A stretch of DNA of 64,000 nt, from positions 1 to 64,000 of the forward strand of contig JAHHQP010000004.1 of NCBI GenBank assembly GCA_020026355.1, read 5' to 3'. Source of the stretch: Bacteroidales bacterium (GTDB lineage Bacteria > Bacteroidota > Bacteroidia > Bacteroidales > UBA932). Shown in pieces: positions 17,292-24,864 of the stretch; position 1 is the first letter of the stretch; each line of letters opens with the position of its first letter. Made by a program: the position numbers and the translations under genes. A model generated the notes under the pieces. That model saw only the letters and a program-made list of their open reading frames with translations. It was not told the DNA's origin and searched no databases.

Positions 17292-18204
17292 GAAACTCAT
17301 TATCCTGCTGGGGCCGACGGCAGTCGGAAAAACGGATTTCAGCATCGAGCTGGCACAACGTTACGGCTCACCGGTCATTTCCTGTGACTCCAGGCAGATC
17401 TATAAAGAGATGACTATCGGGACAGCGGTCCCGTCTGCTTCACAGCTTCAGGCTGTGAAGCATTATTTTATCCATTCCCGATCGGTACAGGATGAGGTAT
17501 ATACAGCAGGCCGTTATGAAATAGAAGCCTTGGAACTGCTGGATCGCCTGTTCGATGAGGGACATGAGACTTTGGTCATGGCCGGAGGTTCCGGTTTCTA
17601 TATCGATGCCTTGTGCAATGGATTGGATGACTTTCCGGAGGCCGATCCCCGGTTGAGGGAAGAGCTGACGGAGCGGCTCAAGAGAGAGGGGGTGGAGTCT
17701 TTGAGACTGGATCTGGCTCGTCTTGATCCGGAATCTTATGCGACGATCGATATCGCCAACGGACAGCGTGTCATCCGGGCTCTGGAAGTCTGCCTGATGA
17801 CCGGGAAGCCCTTCTCATCGTTCAAGACTTCTTCCGTGAAGAAACGCGATTTCGAGATCGAGAAGATCGGCCTGGTCCGTCCGCGAGAAGAACTGTACAG
17901 CCGTATCGACCGACGTGTGGTGCAGATGGTGGATGAGGGGTTGGTCGAAGAAGTGCGTTCACTGTTCCCTTTCCGTAAACTGCCTGCATTGCAGACGGTC
18001 GGTTACAAGGAGATTTTCGATTGGTTCGATTATCTGGACGGTAAGGTATCTCTGGAAGGATGGGGACCTACCTCCAAAGGTGATGGCCCTGTGACTTCCC
18101 TGGAACGTGCGGTGGAACTGATCCAGAGAAATACACGGCGCTATGCCAAGCGACAGTTGTCCTGGTGGGGGCGTGACAAGTCCATTGTCTGGAAAGAACT
18201 ATAA
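17284..18204 (+). CDS. miaA: tRNA dimethylallyltransferase
   Basis: A 306-residue MiaA, which adds a dimethylallyl group to A37 of tRNAs reading codons that start with U. The P-loop GPTAVGKTDFS (residues 9-19), the tRNA-binding SCDSRQIYKEM and the AGGSGFYIDAL segment are intact. The open frame continues 51 codons upstream inside the acidic tail of the preceding gene, but that stretch is low complexity in another frame; the ATG at 17284 gives MSRKLIILLGPT and the standard length. A long bidirectional terminator follows at once. Confidence 0.95.
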   Translation: MSRKLIILLGPTAVGKTDFSIELAQRYGSPVISCDSRQIYKEMTIGTAVPSASQLQAVKHYFIHSRSVQDEVYTAGRYEIEALELLDRLFDEGHETLVMAGGSGFYIDALCNGLDDFPEADPRLREELTERLKREGVESLRLDLARLDPESYATIDIANGQRVIRALEVCLMTGKPFSSFKTSSVKKRDFEIEKIGLVRPREELYSRIDRRVVQMVDEGLVEEVRSLFPFRKLPALQTVGYKEIFDWFDYLDGKVSLEGWGPTSKGDGPVTSLERAVELIQRNTRRYAKRQLSWWGRDKSIVWKEL

Positions 18205-18211
18205 TGTCTGA

Positions 18212-18258
18212 AAATGAAAAAAACTGGAATCCTGCAAGGATTCCAGTTTTTTTCATTT
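18212..18258. terminator. bidirectional terminator, miaA / DUF3127
   Basis: A 17-bp perfect stem (18216-18232 with 18238-18254), loop TGCAA, extendable by further A-T pairs on both ends. Long A-run on the left and T-run on the right serve the two convergent genes. Confidence 0.93.
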
Positions 18259-18270
18259 CTGTCACTTTCC

Positions 18271-18633
18271 TTAGAAAGGAAGGTCTTCATTATTGTCTTC
18301 AGTTGCAGGCAGTTCTACGGATGGTGTGGCTGCGGGTGCTGCGGGAGCTTGGCTTCCGACCGGCTCGATTCTCCAGGCGCGGATGTCGTTGTACCATCTT
18401 CCGTTATATTCCCGGCTACTGAGGTTGAAGGAAATCTTCACGGTGTCTCCGATCTGATATTTTTCCAGATCATGCACTTTTTCCTCTCCCCATACATCGA
18501 AGCAGACCTGTGAAGGGTAGTTGCCTTCCTGGTATTCTACGATGAAATCCTGTCTGGACCAAGGTCCTCTTGCTGACTGTCCCTGCTGAACCGGCAGCTT
18601 GCGGACAATCTTTCCTTCAATTTCCAATGCCAT
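18271..18633 (-). CDS. DUF3127 family protein (OB-fold-like)
   Basis: A 120-residue protein of the Bacteroidota DUF3127 family, with FIVEYQEGNYPSQVCFDVWG and ISFNLSSREYNGRWYND. The pattern of short beta strands and the FNLSSREYNGRW loop recall OB-fold single-strand DNA-binding proteins, and the C-terminus is Pro/Ala-rich followed by an acidic DLPF-type tip like that of SSB. A nucleic-acid role is therefore plausible but unproven. It follows the FKBP gene by 14 nt. Confidence 0.8.
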   Translation of the reverse strand: MALEIEGKIVRKLPVQQGQSARGPWSRQDFIVEYQEGNYPSQVCFDVWGEEKVHDLEKYQIGDTVKISFNLSSREYNGRWYNDIRAWRIEPVGSQAPAAPAATPSVELPATEDNNEDLPF

Positions 18634-18647
18634 TTCCTGATCGGAAT

Positions 18648-19481
18648 TTATTTGGTTGCTTTTTCAGTGGCTGCAGGACCTCTCTTGATGTCTACGACTT
18701 TCACGGAGAAGATCAGAGCGGAGTTGCCCGGGATACTCTGTGTGCCGTACTCGCCATATGCAAGTTCTGACGGGATGTAAAGCATGGCTTCGCCACCTTT
18801 GCCGAGGAGCTGAAGACCTTCTGTCCAGCCTTTGATCACCTGGTTGGCCGCGAAGGAGATGCCTTCATTGGCGTCGAACTCTGTTCCGTCTACGAGGGTT
18901 CCTCTGTAGTTGACGACGACGGTGTCGGTAGGAGCGACTTTCTCACCCTCACCTTCTGCGATCAGTTTGTACTGGAGACCGCTCTCGGTTTCTTTGATAC
19001 CTTCTTTATTCAGGTTCTCTTTGAGGAAAGTCTCGCTCTCGACCTGAGTCTTCAGGTTGGTCAGCTGCATTCTCTTCTGGATATATCCGTTCATGATTTC
19101 GCCGACTCTTCCTGCACTTACTTTCAGAATCTCATCCCATTTTTCCGGAGTGTAGGTTCTTTCCAGCTTCATGGCATCCTTAAGACCGGCGAGAATTTCT
19201 TCTGTGTTGAGCTCGTCGAGGTTGCTGGCCAGATTGTACTGAAGTTTTGCCATGGTACCGAGCTGTACGCCGAGGATATAGGAAACAGTGTCGCAGTCTG
19301 CCTGTGAAGGAGAGATGACGGAAAGGGTGTCTTTCTGCTCCTGGGTAAGGTTGCTCATGGTTTTTGCACCGAGGTATGCCTCAGCGTAGTCGACTGCGTT
19401 CTTTCTGTTGGAGCAGGAAGCCAAGGTTCCGGCAGCGAGGGCTGCAAGCAGAGCCATTGATAAAATTTTAGTAGTTTTCAT
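18648..19481 (-). CDS. FKBP-type peptidyl-prolyl isomerase lipoprotein
   Basis: 277 residues. A signal peptide ends in lipobox LASC with Cys23, so the protein should be lipid-anchored outside the inner membrane. Residues about 45-165 are an FkpA/Mip-like helical dimerisation region, and residues about 175-270 form an FKBP domain with VVVNYRGTLVDGTEFD, VIKGWTEGLQLLGKGG and SELAYGEYG. The role is folding of exported proteins at proline bonds. The gene has its own -7 box in the gap after nhaA and is probably co-transcribed with the DUF3127 gene. Confidence 0.92.
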   Translation of the reverse strand: MKTTKILSMALLAALAAGTLASCSNRKNAVDYAEAYLGAKTMSNLTQEQKDTLSVISPSQADCDTVSYILGVQLGTMAKLQYNLASNLDELNTEEILAGLKDAMKLERTYTPEKWDEILKVSAGRVGEIMNGYIQKRMQLTNLKTQVESETFLKENLNKEGIKETESGLQYKLIAEGEGEKVAPTDTVVVNYRGTLVDGTEFDANEGISFAANQVIKGWTEGLQLLGKGGEAMLYIPSELAYGEYGTQSIPGNSALIFSVKVVDIKRGPAATEKATK

Positions 19482-19538
19482 TTTATTGTTTTTTTATGTT
19501 GTTTCTTTTGTCTACGGCTGCTATGACCGTATGAATTA

Positions 19539-19546
19539 CAAATATA
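19539..19546 (-). promoter_or_regulatory. -7 box for FKBP gene
   Basis: TATATTTG on the minus strand, exact consensus, 57 bp upstream of the FKBP start and just past the nhaA stop. Confidence 0.6.
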
Positions 19547-19553
19547 ATAAAAT

Positions 19554-20978
19554 TTATTGTATCCTGTTGGTTTCCTTCGGCAAAATTTCTTCTGGAGTCA
19601 GGCGTTCAGCTCTGTTCTTGCAGGTGGCGGTCAAGGCCAGGATTCCCAGGATAGCTGCTACGGTAGAAGTGATCAGGATGCTGATCTTTCCGATTGCGAC
19701 CAGTGAAGGATCGGTGAAGGCCAGTCCATTGACAAAGATGGACATGGTGAATCCGATACCTCCGAGTACGGTGATAGCGGCGAACTGGATCCATTTCACG
19801 CCGAACGGCTTCTCTGCAATCTTCGCTTTGATGCTCAGGAAGCTGAAAAGGAAGATGCCAAGAGGTTTTCCGAGCACGAGACCAAGGAAGATACCCAGCG
19901 AGATGGTCGGGATGCCTCCTTGGAATACGCTGAAATCCAAGGCCACACCGGCATTCGCCAAGGCGAAAAGTGGCATGATGATGTAGTTCACGATCGGACT
20001 GAGACGGCTTTCCAGCTGGTGCATCAGCGGATCGACCCGCTGGATCTCCTTGTGCATGCTGTGGATGATGTGCTGCTGTTCGGCGCTAGCCAGCACATTG
20101 GTCTGGCTCTGGCTGGTCTGCTTGAATTTGTCTACAAGGCTCTGCAGCTTGGAGTTGAAGCGGACCTCGTTGATGGTACCTTTGGATGGGATCGTCATGG
20201 CCAGCAGGACGCCGGAGATGGTGGCGTGAACGCCGCTCTTGTAGGTGAAGTACCATAGGAAGAGTCCTGGGATCAGATAGAAGATCGCATGGCGCACCTT
20301 GAGTCTGTTGAAGGTGAAGAGCAGGGCCATGATGAGTCCGATATGTATGAAATAAGTGAAGTCTATCGCGTGTGACGGGTAGAAGATGGCCAGGACAATG
20401 ATGGCTCCGAGGTCATCGACGATCGCAAGGGCGGTCAGGAACACTTTCAGTCCGGTCGGAACCTTGCTGCCGAGGATGGAAAGGACGCCGATCGCGAAGG
20501 CGATGTCCGTCGCCATCGGGATGCCCCAGCCTCCGACGGTTTCCGGGTTGTTCATGTTGCACAGGTAGAAGAGGACGGCCGGTACGATCATTCCACCCAG
20601 TGCACCCATGATCGGCAGGATGGATCTCTTGATGGAAGAAAGCTGGCCGACCAGCATCTCGCGCTTGATTTCCAGCCCGACCACGAAGAAGAAGATGGCC
20701 ATCAGGGCATCATTGATCCAGAGTCTGAGACTGAGACTGACGGTCTCGCCGCCGAAGGTCAGACCGAATTGCTTGTCCCAGAATCTGTCAAAGCCTTGCA
20801 GCCCCGGGATGGTGGCGAATGCGACGGAAAGTACCGCCGCGATCAGCAGCAGAACGCCTCCGGTCGCCTCGTTGTGGAAAAAGGCGTTGAAGGTACGCAG
20901 GACCTCACGGTTTCTGTGACTGTGGGGATATGGCGTCTGTACTGTTGTTCCGATTGATTCAATACTCTTTGTATCCAT
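19554..20978 (-). CDS. nhaA: Na+/H+ antiporter NhaA
   Basis: 474 residues, inner-membrane antiporter with about 12 helices. The paired aspartates of the ion site are in LTALAIVDDLGAI, and the NhaA hallmark FFFVVGLEIKREML is present. A cytoplasmic insert of about 50 residues near position 300 (Gln/Ser-rich) and an N-terminal extension with PHSHRNREVL make it longer than E. coli NhaA (388 residues), which is common in Bacteroidota. Expels Na+ in exchange for H+ and helps pH homeostasis. Single gene with its own promoter, divergent from recQ. Confidence 0.94.
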   Translation of the reverse strand: MDTKSIESIGTTVQTPYPHSHRNREVLRTFNAFFHNEATGGVLLLIAAVLSVAFATIPGLQGFDRFWDKQFGLTFGGETVSLSLRLWINDALMAIFFFVVGLEIKREMLVGQLSSIKRSILPIMGALGGMIVPAVLFYLCNMNNPETVGGWGIPMATDIAFAIGVLSILGSKVPTGLKVFLTALAIVDDLGAIIVLAIFYPSHAIDFTYFIHIGLIMALLFTFNRLKVRHAIFYLIPGLFLWYFTYKSGVHATISGVLLAMTIPSKGTINEVRFNSKLQSLVDKFKQTSQSQTNVLASAEQQHIIHSMHKEIQRVDPLMHQLESRLSPIVNYIIMPLFALANAGVALDFSVFQGGIPTISLGIFLGLVLGKPLGIFLFSFLSIKAKIAEKPFGVKWIQFAAITVLGGIGFTMSIFVNGLAFTDPSLVAIGKISILITSTVAAILGILALTATCKNRAERLTPEEILPKETNRIQ

Positions 20979-21006
20979 ATCATTATGATTTTTTGAAAAA
21001 AGAATG

Positions 21007-21014
21007 CAAATATA
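21007..21014 (-). promoter_or_regulatory. -7 box for nhaA
   Basis: TATATTTG on the minus strand, exact consensus, 28 bp upstream of the nhaA start. Confidence 0.55.
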
Positions 21015-21025
21015 AAAATTATCCC

Positions 21026-21033
21026 TAACTTAG
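21026..21033 (+). promoter_or_regulatory. possible -7 box for recQ
   Basis: TAACTTAG, one mismatch from TAnnTTTG. If used, transcription would start near 21038, just before the first possible recQ start codon. Confidence 0.35.
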
Positions 21034-21054
21034 TGTGGACAAATGGTCATTTTT

Positions 21055-23250
21055 ATGAAAATAGATTCTGCTGTACTTCACTCGAAATTGAAAGAATTTT
21101 TCGGCTTTGACCAGTTCAAGCCTGGTCAGGAAGAAGTGATTAGACATCTGGTCGACGGCAACAATGCTTTCGTGCTCATGCCGACTGGCGGTGGCAAATC
21201 CATGTGCTATCAGTTGCCTGCTCTTGTCATGGAGGGAACGGCTGTCGTGATCTCTCCGTTGATTGCCCTGATGAAGAATCAGGTGGATGCGATCCGTGGC
21301 TTCGTCGCCGGGAACGACGGTATAGCTCATTTCCTGAACTCTTCTTTGAGCAAGAGCCAGTTGAATGAAGTGAAGGCCGATCTGCTGTCCGGTGCGACCA
21401 AGTTGCTCTATGTCGCTCCGGAGTCCTTGACCAAGCCGGAGAACATCGCGATCCTGCGCGGCGTGAAGATTTCTTTCTATGCTGTCGATGAGGCGCATTG
21501 TATTTCGGAATGGGGACATGATTTCCGTCCGGAATACAGACGGATCAGGGCGCTCATCGAGGAAATCGGAGAGGCGCCGGTCATCGCTTTGACCGCAACG
21601 GCGACCCCTAAGGTGCAGAATGATATCCTCAAGAATCTGGGTATGCCGGATGCGAAGGTCTTCAAATCTTCTTTCAACCGTCCGAACCTTTATTACGAGG
21701 TCCGTGACAAGACGGATCCTAAGCGTGATATCATCAAGTTCATCAAGGAGAATCCGGGCAAGTCCGGCATCATCTACTGCTTGAGCCGCAAGAAGGTGGA
21801 AGAACTGGCGGAACTGCTGAACATCAACGGCATAAAGGCCTTGCCGTATCATGCCGGTCTCGATGCGAAGACCCGTGCCGAGAATCAGGACAAGTTCCTG
21901 ATGGAGGATGTGGACGTCATCGTGGCGACCATTGCTTTCGGTATGGGTATCGACAAGCCGGATGTCCGTTTCGTCATCCATTACGACATCCCGAAGAGCA
22001 TTGAAGGCTATTATCAGGAGACCGGTCGAGCCGGAAGAGATGGCAAGGAAGGGAAATGTATCGTTTTCTACAGCTACAAGGATATTCAGAAACTGGAGAA
22101 GTTCATGCAGGGCAAACCGGTGGCGGAACAGGAAATAGGCAAGCATCTCCTGCTGGAGACCGTCGCTTACGCCGAGTCCAATGTCTGTCGCAGGAAACTG
22201 CTGCTGAACTATTTCGGAGAGGAATATGATCAGGACAATTGCGGAAACTGCGACAATTGTCTGTATCCGAAGAAGGTCTTCGACGGCCGGGAGGAGATGT
22301 GTCTGGTCATCGAACTGATCCGGAGTATGCCGGAACGCTTCAAGATGGAGCACCTGGCCAATATTCTGTCGGGAGAAGCGAATTCCATCATCAAGTCCTA
22401 TAAACATGACAAGCTGGAACTTTTCGGTGCCGGTAAGGAGCACAGTATCCGTTTCTGGCTGGCAGTCATGCATCAGGGCATCATCCTGCATTTCCTGGAC
22501 AAGGAGATCGAGACTTATGGCCTGATGTCGGTGACGGAAAAAGGACAGGAATTCTTCGAGCATCCGCATGAACTGATGCTGACGGAAGAGCGTGAATTCG
22601 CGGAAGGCGTGGATGATGAGGAAGAGGCAGGACTTGCAGCCCGGGGAGGCGGAGGGGGTGACGAGACTTTGCTGAAGATGCTGAAGGAACTGCGGAAGGA
22701 TGTGGCTCATCGTCTGCATCTCCAGCCTTGGGTGATTTTTTCAGATCCGTCTTTGGATGACATGTCCATCATGTATCCGATCACGATCGATGACCTGAAG
22801 AAATGTCAGGGTGTCGGTGAAGGAAAGGCTCATAAGTTCGGAGGAGATTTTCTCCGTCTGATTCAGCGTTATGTAGAGGAAAATGATATTGTCCGTCCGG
22901 AAGATATTCTGGTCAGGACCTTGGCGAACAAGTCTGCGGACAAACTTTACATCATACAGAGCATCGATCGTAAACTGTCTTTTGAGGACATCGCCGATGC
23001 GAAAGGTATGGAAATGTCCGAACTCATGGACGAGATCGAGGCCATCGTCATGTCCGGTACGAAACTGGATATCAACTACTATATCGAGCAGAATGTCGAT
23101 GACTATGTCGTAGATGAGATCTTCGACTACTTCAAGGAAGAGGCAGAAACGGATTCACTGGACGACGCGCTCCAGGAGCTTGGCTCGGACTATGAAGAAA
23201 TGGAGGTTCGTCTGGTTCGTGTCAAATTCCTTTGCGAGGTTGCCAATTAG
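21055..23250 (+). CDS. recQ: ATP-dependent DNA helicase RecQ
   Basis: About 731 residues. The order is a superfamily 2 helicase core (Walker A PTGGGKSMCYQ, DEAH box in VDEAHCISEWGHDF, motif VI GRAGRDG), a RecQ-Ct zinc subdomain (CRRK, then CGNCDNC) with winged helix, an HRDC-like domain around residues 540-620, and a C-terminal helical tail. It unwinds DNA 3' to 5' in recombination and fork repair. The ATG at 21055 (MKIDSAV) is preferred because the earlier in-frame ATG at 21043 lies almost at the predicted transcription start. Confidence 0.95.
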   Translation: MKIDSAVLHSKLKEFFGFDQFKPGQEEVIRHLVDGNNAFVLMPTGGGKSMCYQLPALVMEGTAVVISPLIALMKNQVDAIRGFVAGNDGIAHFLNSSLSKSQLNEVKADLLSGATKLLYVAPESLTKPENIAILRGVKISFYAVDEAHCISEWGHDFRPEYRRIRALIEEIGEAPVIALTATATPKVQNDILKNLGMPDAKVFKSSFNRPNLYYEVRDKTDPKRDIIKFIKENPGKSGIIYCLSRKKVEELAELLNINGIKALPYHAGLDAKTRAENQDKFLMEDVDVIVATIAFGMGIDKPDVRFVIHYDIPKSIEGYYQETGRAGRDGKEGKCIVFYSYKDIQKLEKFMQGKPVAEQEIGKHLLLETVAYAESNVCRRKLLLNYFGEEYDQDNCGNCDNCLYPKKVFDGREEMCLVIELIRSMPERFKMEHLANILSGEANSIIKSYKHDKLELFGAGKEHSIRFWLAVMHQGIILHFLDKEIETYGLMSVTEKGQEFFEHPHELMLTEEREFAEGVDDEEEAGLAARGGGGGDETLLKMLKELRKDVAHRLHLQPWVIFSDPSLDDMSIMYPITIDDLKKCQGVGEGKAHKFGGDFLRLIQRYVEENDIVRPEDILVRTLANKSADKLYIIQSIDRKLSFEDIADAKGMEMSELMDEIEAIVMSGTKLDINYYIEQNVDDYVVDEIFDYFKEEAETDSLDDALQELGSDYEEMEVRLVRVKFLCEVAN

Positions 23251-23268
23251 AGCGCGGCCGGTCTGCTG

Positions 23269-24090
23269 TCACAGCATGACCAGTCTGCGGTTTTCGAAGT
23301 GGGCGAGATACTTGAATCCAAGTGATTTCAGGTATTCCGGCCACTTTTCCATATTGTGCCCGACGTTGCAGGCATCGTGCGAATCGGAACCCAGACTGAG
23401 AATCTCCCCGCCGAACTCGCGGTAGCGCCGTAGAATGTTTTCATCAAGAACAGGAGTTCTTCCGTGGTAATCCTGATAGGTCTTCGTGTTGATTTCCAAA
23501 GCTTTTCCTTCTTCCGCCAGATAGCGGAGAATGCTGTCCAGGATGTCGCTGAAATCTTTGTAGAAAATACTGGCGACCGTGTATGGCGCGTATCTTGCAA
23601 CATAGTCGAAATGTCCCAGGACGTCGAAATCTTCCAACCAGGTGATTTCTTCCCAGATGGTTTCCAGGTAGTGGCCGTAGGCTTCCTTCCAATCTTTTCC
23701 TTCATAGTAGTTCCCCCAGTAAGGGTCGGTGTCGTCAAGATAATGGACAGATGCGGTCACCTGATCGAAGCGGTGCTTGTCAAGCTGCTGTCTGATCTGC
23801 TCCCGGCAGTCGTGGTACAGGCCGATTTCGATGCCTTTGAAAATCTGGATTTCCGGGAGTGCTTTCCGGACACATTCTATCTCAGCTTGCTGGGCCTTGA
23901 CATCGAATACCTCGGGAATGCGGTCCTCATGCTCTGCCTTTTCCAGAGGAACGTGGAAATCGCAGTGATCGGTGAAACATAGGCCTCCCAAGCCTTGTTC
24001 GAAGGCCGAGGTCGCGCTAGCCAGGACCGAGGTCCGTTTCCCATCGAAGGAGAACTGGCTATGATTGTGGTTGTCGTAGAGTTTTGCCAT
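23269..24090 (-). CDS. PHP-family histidinol-phosphatase-like protein
   Basis: About 273 residues from MAKLYDNHNH; the frame is open 20 codons upstream but that part is hydrophobic and crosses the promoter region. PHP metal ligands are visible in DNHNHSQFSFDG and CFTDHCDFH, with SLGSDSHDACNVG near the C-terminus. This matches the HisJ/HisK type histidinol-phosphatase branch of the PHP superfamily, but no other his gene is in the window, so the substrate could differ. Convergent with recQ, 18 nt apart, with no obvious terminator between them. Confidence 0.8.
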   Translation of the reverse strand: MAKLYDNHNHSQFSFDGKRTSVLASATSAFEQGLGGLCFTDHCDFHVPLEKAEHEDRIPEVFDVKAQQAEIECVRKALPEIQIFKGIEIGLYHDCREQIRQQLDKHRFDQVTASVHYLDDTDPYWGNYYEGKDWKEAYGHYLETIWEEITWLEDFDVLGHFDYVARYAPYTVASIFYKDFSDILDSILRYLAEEGKALEINTKTYQDYHGRTPVLDENILRRYREFGGEILSLGSDSHDACNVGHNMEKWPEYLKSLGFKYLAHFENRRLVML

Positions 24091-24119
24091 ATGCGGAAGC
24101 GAAATTAGCAAAAAAATCG

Positions 24120-24127
24120 TATTTTTG
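24120..24127 (+). promoter_or_regulatory. -7 box for DUF308-dnaG-metG-murBA unit
   Basis: TATTTTTG, exact consensus. Predicted transcription start is near 24133, which favours the membrane-protein start at 24169 over the ATG at 24136. Confidence 0.55.
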
Positions 24128-24168
24128 CATCTTATATGTATCAGTCTCAACTAAAGAACGGAAATGTT

Positions 24169-24852
24169 ATGTTTGTATTCGGTTACGGTAATAAATTTTC
24201 AGGCTTGTCAAGGGCGATCATCGCGATCCTTGCAGGTCTGGTCCTTATAATCTGGCCGGGATTGGCCACTACCATCCTGGTCCAGGCAGTCGCGGTGTTC
24301 ATCATCATCCGGGCTCTTCTGGCCATTATTTTCGGGGGCAAGGACGGTAAAGGTTTCGTCAGCTATTTCATCGAGGTGCTTTTCGCTATCGTGCTGCTGA
24401 TGGGAGCGGAACAGATTGCCAGCTTCATGATCTATATCGTCGCTTTCCTGCTGATTCTGATGGGCCTGTATCAGGTGTTCATCGTCGGAACGGCGTTCTC
24501 GGCAGTCCGCGGTGGTTGTCTGCTTTCCTTTCTTCCCGGATTGGTGATTCTCAGCGCCCTTTTCCTGCTCTTTGCCGGTGGAAAGGCTTGGGTAAGCTAT
24601 CTCGCCGGAGCGGCATTGATCCTTTACGGAATCTCTGATATCCTCTCCTTGTGGACAGTGCAGGATTATGCGGCGGACACTTTCAAGGATTTTACAGGAA
24701 AAGGACAGGGTGCCGGAAGATGGCATATGGGCAGGAAACATTCTGCCGAAAGGAACGGCACGTCTGATCCGCAAAGTATGGACGGACCAGGAAGCGGCAT
24801 CGATTATGAGGATGTCAAGGACGTGGACTACGAAAAAGTGGATGAACAATAG
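24169..24852 (+). CDS. DUF308 (HdeD-like) membrane protein
   Basis: About 227 residues with five or six hydrophobic helices in the first 165, arranged as in the HdeD/DUF308 family (IIRALLAIIFG, FVSYFIEVLFAIVLLMG, ILMGLYQVF). The C-terminal 60 residues are polar, Gly-rich then acidic, and probably cytoplasmic. HdeD-type proteins are linked to acid or stress tolerance, but the function here is unknown. The ATG at 24136 is an alternative start 11 codons upstream. Located 12 nt before dnaG. Confidence 0.7.
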   Translation: MFVFGYGNKFSGLSRAIIAILAGLVLIIWPGLATTILVQAVAVFIIIRALLAIIFGGKDGKGFVSYFIEVLFAIVLLMGAEQIASFMIYIVAFLLILMGLYQVFIVGTAFSAVRGGCLLSFLPGLVILSALFLLFAGGKAWVSYLAGAALILYGISDILSLWTVQDYAADTFKDFTGKGQGAGRWHMGRKHSAERNGTSDPQSMDGPGSGIDYEDVKDVDYEKVDEQ

Positions 24853-24864
24853 TTTTCCGGGAAG

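Noticed and set aside
17349..17364. TGGCAC word early in miaA
   Set aside because: The -12 element is missing; coding sequence.
17437..17461. 9-bp inverted repeat with 7-nt loop inside miaA
   Set aside because: Encodes conserved protein sequence, and about one such repeat is expected by chance in 64 kb.
21025..22719. 564-codon minus-strand open frame opposite recQ
   Set aside because: Mirror of the recQ coding strand; recQ has all helicase motifs and the antisense translation shows no recognisable domain.
24136..24168. Upstream ATG of the DUF308 gene
   Set aside because: Falls at the predicted transcription start, and the extension is polar and unlike the family N-terminus; kept only as an alternative.
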